A stretch of DNA of 64,000 nucleotides from B25-G16 sp964549945. GTDB lineage: Bacteria; Desulfobacterota; DSM-4660; Desulfatiglandales; B25-G16. The translations under genes were made by a program, and so were the position numbers. The notes below the pieces were generated by a model, which was given only the letters and a program-made list of their open reading frames with translations, was not told where the DNA came from and did not search any database. The stretch covers positions 1 to 64,000 of the forward strand of contig CAZJXD010000004.1 of assembly GCA_964549945.1 (NCBI GenBank). The letters are read 5' to 3'. This document shows, in pieces, positions 1-8,139 of the stretch (position 1 is the stretch's first letter; each line of letters begins with the position of its first letter).

Positions 1-43
1 TGTTCTCCTCGGCCTTGATCTCCTTTAAGATCCCTATAATCAT
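1..43 (-). CDS. ald: Alanine dehydrogenase, N-terminal 14 residues only (cut by window edge)
   Basis: An ATG at 43 on the minus strand is preceded by a strong GGAGGAGGG ribosome site and opens a frame reading MIIGILKEIKAEEN. This is very close to the conserved start of alanine dehydrogenases (MIIGVPKEIK...). The enzyme interconverts L-alanine and pyruvate plus ammonia with NAD. It begins 11 bases after the alr stop codon, so alr and ald are probably cotranscribed and form an alanine racemisation/deamination pair. Only the start is visible, so the call rests on one motif and on the neighbour. Confidence 0.7.
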   Translation of the reverse strand, partial: MIIGILKEIKAEEN

Positions 44-54
44 TCCCTCCTCCG

Positions 55-1164
55 TCACCAATCCCCGAGGTACACGCGTTTTATCCTCTTTGAAACGCCG
101 CAGGTGAGCTCGTAGGGTATCGTTCCTATCTTTTCCGCCACCTCGAGGGCCTGTATGGTCCCCTGGGGGGATTCTCCCCAGATAATCGCCTCATCTCCTG
201 GGCTTATCGGGTCGTCGCCCACGTCAACCATAAGGTAGTCCATGGTGACCGTGCCCACCATTGGGTACCGCCTCCCACGAATCAGCACCTCGCCGTTATT
301 GGTGAATCTGCGGTCTATGCCATCGGCATACCCCAAGGGAAGCACGGCGATCTTCGTGGGCATCTTGGTCACCCATCGCCTGCCATAGCTGATAGGGCAG
401 CCCTCAGGCATTTCCCTCACATGAGCCACAGAGGTTTTTAACGTCATCACCTGTCGTGGCTCAATGGAGCGGGATGTCTCGGACGAAGGGTAGTGTCCAT
501 ACATAAGGATTCCAGGTCGAACGGCATCGAAGTAGCTCTCCGGAATATCCAGGATAGCGCCGCTGTTGGCCATGTGCACCATGGAGGGTTTCTCCCCTAA
601 GGCTTGGATTCGATCGATGATCTCGCGAAATCGAGATAACTGAAGGTGCGCGTAGTCTTTATCACGCTCATCGGAGGTGGAAAAATGGCTGTACAGCCCC
701 TCCCAGGTGCAGTGTCTGGAGTTGCTGAGCCCATCGAAGCACTGGGAAGCTTGATTGACCATAAGCCCCATTCGCCCCATACCGGTATCGACGTTCACAT
801 GCACAAATGCGGGCTGGTCCTGCCCGGCCTCCTCAATCCAGCGGATGTCCTCGGCGCTACATACGGTCAGGCGGAAACCCGCTTTTATGGCCGTTGGAAT
901 CTCGCCGGGCAAAAGCCTCCCGAAGATGAGAATGGATTGCGCAACCCCGCTTTCCCGCAATTCCATGGCCTCCTCCAGCCGGGACACGGCCACCATGGTG
1001 AATCCCTCTCTCGCGAGGCGCCTTGTAACGGGAACCGCGCCATGACCATAGGCATCGGCTTTTACGACCGGGATTACCCCCGAGGGCGAGACCTTTTGTT
1101 GAATGGCGCGGATATTATAGGAGAGGTTGTCGAGGTTGATCTCTGCACGGGTTTCGTGGTTCAT
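55..1164 (-). CDS. alr: Alanine racemase
   Basis: A PLP fold type III enzyme that converts L-alanine to D-alanine for peptidoglycan in the cytoplasm. The PLP lysine motif VVKADAYGHG lies near residue 35, the catalytic tyrosine region SYGRRW near residue 262, and the MVGTVTMDYLMVDV block near 300. The length of 369 residues is normal. A GGAGG lies about 12 bases before the ATG, a slightly long spacing. It is followed closely by ald and lies downstream of panC on the same strand; ddl at 13.8 kb uses its product. Confident family call. Confidence 0.97.
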   Translation of the reverse strand: MNHETRAEINLDNLSYNIRAIQQKVSPSGVIPVVKADAYGHGAVPVTRRLAREGFTMVAVSRLEEAMELRESGVAQSILIFGRLLPGEIPTAIKAGFRLTVCSAEDIRWIEEAGQDQPAFVHVNVDTGMGRMGLMVNQASQCFDGLSNSRHCTWEGLYSHFSTSDERDKDYAHLQLSRFREIIDRIQALGEKPSMVHMANSGAILDIPESYFDAVRPGILMYGHYPSSETSRSIEPRQVMTLKTSVAHVREMPEGCPISYGRRWVTKMPTKIAVLPLGYADGIDRRFTNNGEVLIRGRRYPMVGTVTMDYLMVDVGDDPISPGDEAIIWGESPQGTIQALEVAEKIGTIPYELTCGVSKRIKRVYLGDW

Positions 1165-1204
1165 GGACGTTATTCGCCTCCGTGGTTAGGAAGGCCCTTT
1201 AACT

Positions 1205-1333
1205 CCTTACATGATGATTGTTTGATTACATGGGTCGGACATTTTTAGTGTTCAGCGTTCAGTGTTCAGGAAAGAAAAGCTCGTGTCTTGTCTCTGCTTC
1301 CTCCTGAACACTGAACGCTGAACGCTGAACACT
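1205..1333. repeat. Dispersed element with GTTCAG inverted arms, copy 1
   Basis: About 130 bases whose second half has tandem GTTCAG/GTGTTCAG units (1247-1270) facing the inverse CTGAAC units (1303-1333), able to form a long hairpin. A related copy in the same orientation lies at 11188-11317, including the flanking CCTTACATG...GTTTGA sequence, so the whole block is one dispersed unit. This copy sits between panC and alr. A transcription-ending role is possible but there is no clean T-run. Confidence 0.7.
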
Positions 1334-1347
1334 TTGACAATGGTCTG

Positions 1348-2187
1348 TTATCTCTCCACCACCATATTGTCTATCAATCGCACTTCATCGAAGAATACGG
1401 CCAGGGACAGCAGCGCCCGGTCATGGACGACCACTTGCTCCTGGAGGGTCTCGGGGTGGGCAACGCTCACGTACTCCAAACGAGCCGATTCCACCGCGTT
1501 GATTACCCCTATCATGGTGGCCCTGAGCCTTTCGGCATCACGTTCTCCTTCGCCGAAAACCTCCTTGGCGGCGACCAGGGCGTGGTAGAGACACGTCGCC
1601 TTCCTGCGGGCATCGGGAGTTAGGTTGGCGTTACGGGAGCTCATGGCCAGCCCATCCGCCTCGCGTACCGTGGGACACACGATCACCTTAACGGGAAAGT
1701 CAAGGTCTGTCACCATTCGCCTGATGACTACTGCTTGTTGCGCGTCCTTCTGGCCGAAGTAGGTACGGTGAGGCTGGAACACGTTAAAGAGCTTTGCCAC
1801 CACGGTGGCAACGCCGCGAAAGAACCCAGGCCGAGCGGCGCCCTCCAGTACCTTGGTTACCTCTGTCACCTCTACATAGGTCTCATAGCCAGGGGGATAC
1901 ACGATGTCCTGTCCGGGGTTCCACACCAGATCCACCCCTTCGTTTTGGAGCAGCCCTAAATCGCGGTCCAGGTCTTGAGGATAGGTGGCCAGATCACCGG
2001 GCTCATTGAACTGGGTGGGGTTGACGAAGATGCTCACGCCCACACGATCGTTCTCCTGGCGGGCCCTGCGCACGAGGCTGAGGTGCCCCTCGTGTAAGAA
2101 CCCCATGGTGGGGACGAATCCCCAGGTGGCAAGGGGCTCGGCCCAGCGTACGCGGCGAATATCGGAGATAGCGGAGAACACATCCAT
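1348..2187 (-). CDS. panC: Pantothenate synthetase (pantoate--beta-alanine ligase)
   Basis: Joins pantoate and beta-alanine with ATP to make pantothenate, the coenzyme A precursor. The nucleotide-binding signature TMGFLHEGHLSL is at residues 28-39, followed by IFVNPTQF, and the GQKDAQQ motif and the AMSSRN segment follow as in the family. The length of 279 residues is typical. No clear ribosome site precedes the ATG at 2187; the upstream bases are GTTCAG-like repeats. It lies between pdxJ and alr on the same strand, a cofactor/cell-wall gene group. Confidence 0.97.
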   Translation of the reverse strand: MDVFSAISDIRRVRWAEPLATWGFVPTMGFLHEGHLSLVRRARQENDRVGVSIFVNPTQFNEPGDLATYPQDLDRDLGLLQNEGVDLVWNPGQDIVYPPGYETYVEVTEVTKVLEGAARPGFFRGVATVVAKLFNVFQPHRTYFGQKDAQQAVVIRRMVTDLDFPVKVIVCPTVREADGLAMSSRNANLTPDARRKATCLYHALVAAKEVFGEGERDAERLRATMIGVINAVESARLEYVSVAHPETLQEQVVVHDRALLSLAVFFDEVRLIDNMVVER

Positions 2188-2285
2188 GGATACGTTCAGG
2201 GTTCAGGATTCAGGTTTAAAAGGTTCAAAGACATGTCAACCGGGAACGGTGAACCTCCCAGCCCAGTTCTATTTTTCGACCTCTT

Positions 2286-3008
2286 TCACATCTCCTGTCC
2301 ACAGGCCCTCCGAAAGTCCTTCACCGCCTGGGAGAGGCCCACATAGAGGGCATGGGAGATGAGCGCATGACCAATGGATACCTCTTTCACGCCGGGAAGC
2401 TCCAGGATTCGGTGAAGGTTGGCCAGGTTCAGATCGTGACCTGCGTTTAGCTCCAGACCTGCATCGAGGGCCGCATCGTGACTGTCTCTGAGCTTGGAGA
2501 ACTTCTTGGCGATCTCGGGCCCTGTTTTGGCCAACGCGTAGGGCCCCGTGAACAGCTCGACGCGATCGGCACCGATTGCCGCAGCCCCTTCCATGAGTGC
2601 GGGCTCCGGATCCATGAAGAGGCTTACCCGGATGCCCCCTGCCTTGAGGCGTTCGATGGCAGGAAGGAGGATCTTCTCGCTTCGTTCGATATCCCAACCG
2701 TGGTGCGAGGTAATCTCACCCGGTTCGGTGGGAACGAGGGTACACTGTGTAGGACGGATCTCCATGACCAGGTCGAGGAGTTCGGGCCTCGGATCTCCCT
2801 CGATGTTATACTCAACGGTTACCATGGCGGCCAGATCACGGACATCACCTGGTCGGATATGGCGCTGATCTGCTCGAGGATGCACGGTGATGCCCTGGCA
2901 CCCTGCTTCGATACACGTGCGGGCGGCCTGGACCACGTTCGGCTCATCGCCTCCCCGGGCATTGCGCAGGGTTGCAACCTTGTTGACGTTTACGCTGAGG
3001 TTGATCAA
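2286..3008 (-). CDS. pdxJ: Pyridoxine 5'-phosphate synthase, probable TTG start
   Basis: Condenses 1-deoxyxylulose 5-phosphate with 3-amino-2-oxopropyl phosphate, the last step of DXP-dependent vitamin B6 synthesis. The TIM-barrel protein shows LSVNVNKVATLRNARGG at its start, then GITVHPRADQRHI and IGHALISHAL near the C-terminus. An ATG at 3095 would add 29 residues not found in the family. A TTG at 3008 has AAGGAG eight bases upstream and gives the usual 240 residues, so I place the start there. Its PLP product is the cofactor of Alr and of two other PLP enzymes in this window. Confidence 0.93.
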   Translation of the reverse strand: MINLSVNVNKVATLRNARGGDEPNVVQAARTCIEAGCQGITVHPRADQRHIRPGDVRDLAAMVTVEYNIEGDPRPELLDLVMEIRPTQCTLVPTEPGEITSHHGWDIERSEKILLPAIERLKAGGIRVSLFMDPEPALMEGAAAIGADRVELFTGPYALAKTGPEIAKKFSKLRDSHDAALDAGLELNAGHDLNLANLHRILELPGVKEVSIGHALISHALYVGLSQAVKDFRRACGQEM

Positions 3009-3228
3009 TGCCTTTGCTCCTTCGTTGTTCTTGAGATCTATCTGGTTGAGATTTTTCGCAGGGGTACTATAGAGGGAAACGGGCATTTTTATCAAGCAAA
3101 ATCTGGATCAGGAGCGAGCCATCGGGCCTTTTTGTGACGATTTCAGAATTGGAGAGCCTGGCGCACGGATTCGCCTGTACCGGGAGTACAACTGAGGTGT
3201 GCAAAGGATTCAAGGAGGCTTGAGGAGG

Positions 3229-3729
3229 CTATTCCATGGGCTTGAATTTCGCCCTCACCGCACCGCAGATGGGGCAATGATCCGGGGCCGAATCCTCGCT
3301 CACATACCCACAGACCTGGCACACGTAGTACGTGGTCTGGCGGTCTGAGAGCATATCGTTCATGGCCTTTTTATAGAGCTCGGCATGGCGGCTTTCCACA
3401 TCGCGAGACTGTGTAAAGGCCTCCTCAACGGTCTTTATTCCCTCGTCTGCGGCATCCTTGATGAGCTCGGGGTATTCCTCCACGTTGGCCTTGATCTCGT
3501 TGTTGAAGGCGGCCTCGAGATTTTGCTCCGTGGTGCCGATCTTGCCCCGGATGAAATTCAGATAGCGTCGAGCGTGTACTGACTCCGCCTCTGCGATCGC
3601 CCTGAACAGGCGCTCGATCTGGGGGAAGCCGTCGTGCCGCGCCCTCAGGGCAAAGGCCGAATTTCGGGCCGATGCCTTGGATTCAGCGGCAAATGCATAG
3701 GCGAGGTTCTTTTCGGTTTTACCGGACAT
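3229..3729 (-). CDS. Rubrerythrin (ferritin-like di-iron domain plus rubredoxin domain)
   Basis: A cytoplasmic non-haem iron protein that reduces hydrogen peroxide in anaerobes. Residues 1-130 form the di-iron four-helix bundle with paired Glu motifs (AEAESVHARRY, DVESRHAELY). The end carries a rubredoxin-type iron site, CQVCGY...CPICGA. I start at the ATG at 3729 (MSGKTEKNL), which has GGGAG seven bases upstream, rather than the ATG at 3750. It faces the ferritin-like gene at 3909 across a short spacer, consistent with an oxidative-stress pair in an anaerobe. Confidence 0.93.
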   Translation of the reverse strand: MSGKTEKNLAYAFAAESKASARNSAFALRARHDGFPQIERLFRAIAEAESVHARRYLNFIRGKIGTTEQNLEAAFNNEIKANVEEYPELIKDAADEGIKTVEEAFTQSRDVESRHAELYKKAMNDMLSDRQTTYYVCQVCGYVSEDSAPDHCPICGAVRAKFKPME

Positions 3730-3908
3730 GATCCTGGCTCCCTCTTGCACGCGATTGTTTTACTCCTCTACCATGAACTATAGGCCAAGAGCGGCGGCCA
3801 GTCAACGCATCATAGTTCATCACAACCTTTTGACATCTTCCGATGAACTATGATACAAATCCCGATGTTTGATCTCGTTTGAGATGAGCTTTGGGAAGGA
3901 GAGAGGTT

Positions 3909-4433
3909 ATGGGAGAGGATGAACGTCTGAGCGCACTGCAAGTCGCCCTTGGAAACGAGATGAGGGAACGCGAGTTCTACCTCAAACACGCCGAAAGGAC
4001 AAGGAATCAGGTGGGCAAGGCGATGTTCGGACAGATTGCAGATGAGGAGTTGGAGCACTATGAGAGGTTGAAGGAGCTCCATGAGAGGTGGGAGAGGAGG
4101 GAGAAGTGGCCTGAAACGATCCCCCTCAGGGTAAAGGATACCATCGTGAAGGATGTGCTCAAGGATATTGTCGCAAAGGTTGACAAGACGCCGGAAAAGG
4201 ACGACGACGACCTCCAGGCCATAAGGACCGCGCTGGAGTTCGAGGCCAAGGGAGCGGCCCACTATGCAAGGCTGCGGGATGACGTGTTCGACCCAAAGGA
4301 GAAGGAATTTTTCGATCTCCTCTCAAAGATCGAGCACGAGCACTACCGCTCGCTCAAGGATACCGAGGAGTATCTGACCGATCCCGCTTCATGGTATGTA
4401 AAGGCGGAGCGCCACGGCCTGGATGGTGCCTAG
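3909..4433 (+). CDS. Ferritin-like/rubrerythrin-type di-iron protein without rubredoxin domain
   Basis: A 174-residue all-helical protein with two halves, each holding a di-iron-type pair: NEMREREFYLKHAE with DEELEHYERL in the first half, and EFEAKGAAHYARL with EHEHYRSLKD in the second. This is the COG1633-like rubrerythrin layout, giving roles in peroxide defence or iron handling. The ATG at 3909 has GGAAGGAG seven bases upstream; an earlier TTG at 3891 overlaps that ribosome site and is unlikely. Divergent from rubrerythrin (180 bases apart), so shared promoter control is plausible. Confidence 0.85.
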   Translation: MGEDERLSALQVALGNEMREREFYLKHAERTRNQVGKAMFGQIADEELEHYERLKELHERWERREKWPETIPLRVKDTIVKDVLKDIVAKVDKTPEKDDDDLQAIRTALEFEAKGAAHYARLRDDVFDPKEKEFFDLLSKIEHEHYRSLKDTEEYLTDPASWYVKAERHGLDGA

Positions 4434-4538
4434 CAGCGAGGAAGGGCGTTGTGATGGATTTAGAGGAGAGGTGAGAGGAATTGGCAGGATGATTCATTTC
4501 CCTTTGATATGTCCTGTGAATGTAGGGAGGCGTTGTTG

Positions 4539-5708
4539 ATGAACACAAGGAAGAAAAAGCCTGTGATAGCCATCCTCACCGGCGGCGGCGATGTGCCGGG
4601 GCTCAATCCATGCATCAAGATGCTCGTGTACCGCGGTGAGAGCGAGGGGATCAAGATCCTGGGAGTACGAAGGGGCTGGGCGGGAATTCTGGAGTACAAC
4701 CCCGAGGATTCAGCAGCTAACAAGAATTGCGTGCAAGAGCTGCACCCGCCGGAGGTAAGGACCATCGATCGCACGGGCGGCACCTATCTTCACTCATCCC
4801 GTACCAATCCAAGTTCCGTGAAGAAGAAGGACGCCCCTGAGTTCCTCAAGAAGGAGTTCAAGGAAGAGAAAGTCAAGGATTTCACCTCCCACGTCATAAG
4901 GAACCTGGAACACCTCAAGGTCGATGCCATCATCCCCATAGGGGGCGATGACACCCTCAACTTTGCCGAAAGACTGAGCAAGAAGGGTTTTCCGGTCATC
5001 GCCATACCCAAGACCATGGACAACGACGTCTTCGGAACCGATTACTGTATCGGGTTTTCCACGGCCGTTACCAGGAGCGTGGAGTATATCAACGCGCTGA
5101 GAACCTCCACCGGCTCCCATGAGCGCATCGCGGTGATCGAGCTATTTGGCAGGTACTGCGGCGAAACATCCCTGTTATCGGCATATCTGGCGTGGGTGGA
5201 CCGCGCCTTGATTCCTGAGGTCCCCTTTGACCCCAGGAGGCTCGCTGAGCTCATTGTGAAGGATAAACGCGCCAATCCCAAGAATTACGCTATGATCGCG
5301 ATTTCAGAGGGGGCCAAGATGGTAGGCGGAGACATGGTGTTTTCCGGCGAACCCGACGCCTATGGCCACAGGAAGCTCGGAGGGATAGGCGAGCAGACCG
5401 GAGCATTGCTCAAGGAGCTCACCGGGGAGAATATCCTCAATCAACAGCTCTCCTACCTCATGAGGAGCGGCACCCCTGATTCCCTGGATCAGATGGTGGC
5501 GGTTAATTACGCCAACATGGCCATTGACCTCGTCCTGAAGGGCGTGTTTGGGCGCCTCGTCACCCTCAACCGCGGCACCTACACGGATATCCCGCTCAGC
5601 GTCATCACCACCGGCCAGAAAAGGGTGGACGTGAGGGAGCTCTACGACATTGAGGAGTACAGGCCAATGATCCGCAATGTGAGCGGCAAGCCCATGTTTT
5701 TATACTAG
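4539..5708 (+). CDS. pfp: 6-phosphofructokinase, pyrophosphate-dependent type by active-site residues
   Basis: Phosphorylates fructose 6-phosphate in glycolysis, or runs in reverse. The family fingerprint starts at residue 9 (ILTGGGDVPGLNPCI). The two positions that separate phosphate donors read GGDDT and PKTMDND: Asp and Lys replace the Gly residues of ATP-dependent enzymes (GGDGS, PGTIDND), which is the PPi-dependent pattern. I chose the ATG at 4539, with AGGGAGG eight bases upstream, over an ATG at 4509. The donor is an inference from residues, not a measurement; some GGDDT proteins are bifunctional. Confidence 0.9.
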   Translation: MNTRKKKPVIAILTGGGDVPGLNPCIKMLVYRGESEGIKILGVRRGWAGILEYNPEDSAANKNCVQELHPPEVRTIDRTGGTYLHSSRTNPSSVKKKDAPEFLKKEFKEEKVKDFTSHVIRNLEHLKVDAIIPIGGDDTLNFAERLSKKGFPVIAIPKTMDNDVFGTDYCIGFSTAVTRSVEYINALRTSTGSHERIAVIELFGRYCGETSLLSAYLAWVDRALIPEVPFDPRRLAELIVKDKRANPKNYAMIAISEGAKMVGGDMVFSGEPDAYGHRKLGGIGEQTGALLKELTGENILNQQLSYLMRSGTPDSLDQMVAVNYANMAIDLVLKGVFGRLVTLNRGTYTDIPLSVITTGQKRVDVRELYDIEEYRPMIRNVSGKPMFLY

Positions 5709-5728
5709 CGGCAATCCGCCCATCGAGT

Positions 5729-6223
5729 TCATGCCAGCTTCACCAGCTTGATCTCCCTCGAGAGGGTATCGAAGAGGCAGAAGCTGCCCGGCCCATCCTT
5801 GCCCATCACATCGCCGGGGTTGAGCAACGTGGTGGCGTTGATCCTCTCCTGTCGGTGCACGTGCGTGTGCCCGCAGCAGACCAGGTCATACCCGCCGGCC
5901 TGGGCTAGGGCGAGGCCTATCTCCTCGTGGTGGGTAACTGCGATTGACACGCCGTCGAGGCGCAGCCTCCCGATGAGACCGTGGGGTTCGATGTTTTTCA
6001 GTTCCGTGAGGGAGATCTTGGTCAACATGTAGGGGTCGCCGTCGTTGTTTCCCAAAACCCAATGAACCGGGCCGTCGAAGTGTGCCAGCTCCCTGAGGGT
6101 GAATGGGGCTATGAGGTCGCCGCAGTGTATAATGGAGTCCGCCTCCTGAGATCGCAGCACCTCGAGCGCTTTTCTCACGTTCCAGATGTGATCGTGACTG
6201 TCACTCATAATCGCAATGATCAT
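5729..6223 (-). CDS. YfcE/MJ0936-type metallophosphoesterase
   Basis: A 164-residue calcineurin-like phosphodiesterase. All metal-ligand blocks are present in order: IMSDSHDH at residue 5, IIHCGDL, VLGNNDGD, VTHHEE and CCGHTHVH. Small proteins of this family hydrolyse phosphodiesters in vitro; the physiological substrate is usually unknown. The start at 6223 follows a GAGGAGG site by five bases; an ATG 18 bases upstream has no such site. Tail to tail with the phosphofructokinase gene. Confidence 0.92.
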   Translation of the reverse strand: MIIAIMSDSHDHIWNVRKALEVLRSQEADSIIHCGDLIAPFTLRELAHFDGPVHWVLGNNDGDPYMLTKISLTELKNIEPHGLIGRLRLDGVSIAVTHHEEIGLALAQAGGYDLVCCGHTHVHRQERINATTLLNPGDVMGKDGPGSFCLFDTLSREIKLVKLA

Positions 6224-6529
6224 TTCTGCCTCCTCTTCCAATAGGTTATACGTTTCGTTCTTTCCAATTGTGATGGGTGCCGTTTTTCTTGTTCGTGAAC
6301 CCCTTCACGGCATTCATCGCATTTTTCTCTTCCTCTTCCCTTATCAAAGAACAACTGGACTGAAAAGCATTAATAACCAGTACTCGCCCTTTCACGAATG
6401 GGGATTTCCTTTAATCCCGCTAGAGCGACATTATATTAATGCGCTATAGGCGCACAAAATCGCGAAGCTATTTTCTAAGCGATTTTATCACTTGACTGCG
6501 AGATACATTGTGGCTACATTTCTCAAGAG
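6224..6529. other. Gene-free stretch between divergent metallophosphoesterase and pyrG
   Basis: About 300 bases, AT-rich towards pyrG. A short imperfect inverted segment around 6440-6490 (GCGATTTTATCAC and neighbouring AAAATCGCGAAG) could be regulatory. It must hold promoters for both flanking genes, but I cannot place them with confidence. Confidence 0.4.
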
Positions 6530-8134
6530 ATGTCAGCAACAGAGACTTCCGCCACCAAATACATAATCGTGACCGGAGGCGTGCTTTCCGGGCTGGGCAA
6601 GGGAATCGCCTCCGCCTCCATAGGCCACCTTCTCTCCTCGCGACTGAGGATCATCCCCATTAAATGTGACGGTTACCTCAATGTGGATCCGGGAACCATG
6701 AATCCCTTTGAGCACGGCGAGGTGTTCGTGCTGGATGACGGGGGCGAGGTGGACATGGATTTCGGGCACTACGAGCGGTTTCTGGGGATCAGCTGCAAAT
6801 CAAAGTGGAACCTCACCATGGGCAAGGTGTTCAACATGGTGAGGGAAAGGGAGAGGAGGGGGGACTACCTGGGCAAGACCGTACAGTACATTCCCCATGT
6901 CACCGATGTGATCAAGCAGCACATCTACGAGGTGGCCGAGGAGGAGGCGGCCGATCTCGTGATCGTGGAGATAGGCGGCACGGTGGGGGATATCGAGAAC
7001 GAGCTGTTTCTCGAGGCCATGAGGCAGATGAAGGAGGAGGTGGGCAGGCAGAACATCATCTACATCCATCTGACCTATATCCCCATCCCCCATGGGGTGG
7101 GCGAGCAGAAATCAAAGCCCACCCAGCAGAGCGTGAACCTGCTCAAGCAACGGGGTATCTTCCCCGATATCATCATAGGAAGGTGCTCGGAGTTTCTAAC
7201 CAAGGAGATCAGGGCCAAGATCTCCAGCTTCTGCGACGTGGCCCCTGAAGCGGTGATCACCGGATTGGACGTGGAGGATATCTACGAGATCCCCCTCGTC
7301 TTCGAGAAGGAGGGACTGCCGGAGATCATCCACAAGAAGCTCAATATCTACTCCCCACCGGATCTCAGAAGGTGGAAGAAGTTGATCGATACGATTCGGA
7401 ACCCCAAAAGCGAGATCGCCGTTGCCGTATGCGGGAAGTACACCAAACTGGAGGACTCCTACGCCTCCATCATCGAGTCCCTCAATCACTGCTCAGCCCA
7501 CCTGGGATGCAGGATCGCGCTCAGGTGGATAGAGACCACCGACCTCGCGGATGCTCGTGCCCTCGATGGCGTGAACGGCGTGATCGTTCCCGGCGGGTTC
7601 GGATCAAGGGGAACCGAGGGCAAGATCGAGATCATCCGGCGGGCACGGGAGGATAATATTCCCTTCCTCGGTCTCTGCCTCGGGCTTCAGCTGGCGGTGG
7701 TGGAGTTCGCGCGAAACGCCTGCGATCTCAAGGGCGCGCACAGCACCGAGTTTGACCCCGACACCCCGTACCCCGTGATCGATATGCTCCCGGAACAGAA
7801 GCACATCAAAGATAAGGGCGGCACCATGAGGCTGGGCGCATACGAGGCCGTTTTGAAAAAGGGATCGCTGGTGAGAAAGCTGTATGGATGCGACAGCATC
7901 TCCGAGAGGCACCGGCATCGCTACGAGGTCAACCCTGAGTACCACACGATCCTCACTGATCGCGGCCTTGTCCTTTCAGGGGCCTCGAGGGATGGGAGGC
8001 TGGTGGAGTTTATCGAGCTCCCGGACCTGGAGTTCTTCGTGGCGACCCAGGCACACCCGGAGCTTAAATCAAGGATGGAGAAGCCATCGCCGCTCTTCTA
8101 CGGTTTTATCCAGGCCTGTATGCGGGGACGGTGA
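6530..8134 (+). CDS. pyrG: CTP synthase
   Basis: Aminates UTP to CTP with glutamine and ATP, the last step of pyrimidine nucleotide synthesis. The synthetase domain (about residues 1-270) starts with YIIVTGGVLSGLGKG and contains the GEVFVLDDGGEVDMDFGHYERF block. The class I glutamine amidotransferase domain (about 290-530) has the nucleophile loop GLCLGLQ and the catalytic AHPE near the end. The length of 534 residues is normal. It ends five bases before the convergent mnmG stop. Confidence 0.98.
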   Translation: MSATETSATKYIIVTGGVLSGLGKGIASASIGHLLSSRLRIIPIKCDGYLNVDPGTMNPFEHGEVFVLDDGGEVDMDFGHYERFLGISCKSKWNLTMGKVFNMVRERERRGDYLGKTVQYIPHVTDVIKQHIYEVAEEEAADLVIVEIGGTVGDIENELFLEAMRQMKEEVGRQNIIYIHLTYIPIPHGVGEQKSKPTQQSVNLLKQRGIFPDIIIGRCSEFLTKEIRAKISSFCDVAPEAVITGLDVEDIYEIPLVFEKEGLPEIIHKKLNIYSPPDLRRWKKLIDTIRNPKSEIAVAVCGKYTKLEDSYASIIESLNHCSAHLGCRIALRWIETTDLADARALDGVNGVIVPGGFGSRGTEGKIEIIRRAREDNIPFLGLCLGLQLAVVEFARNACDLKGAHSTEFDPDTPYPVIDMLPEQKHIKDKGGTMRLGAYEAVLKKGSLVRKLYGCDSISERHRHRYEVNPEYHTILTDRGLVLSGASRDGRLVEFIELPDLEFFVATQAHPELKSRMEKPSPLFYGFIQACMRGR

Positions 8135-8139
8135 TTCCC

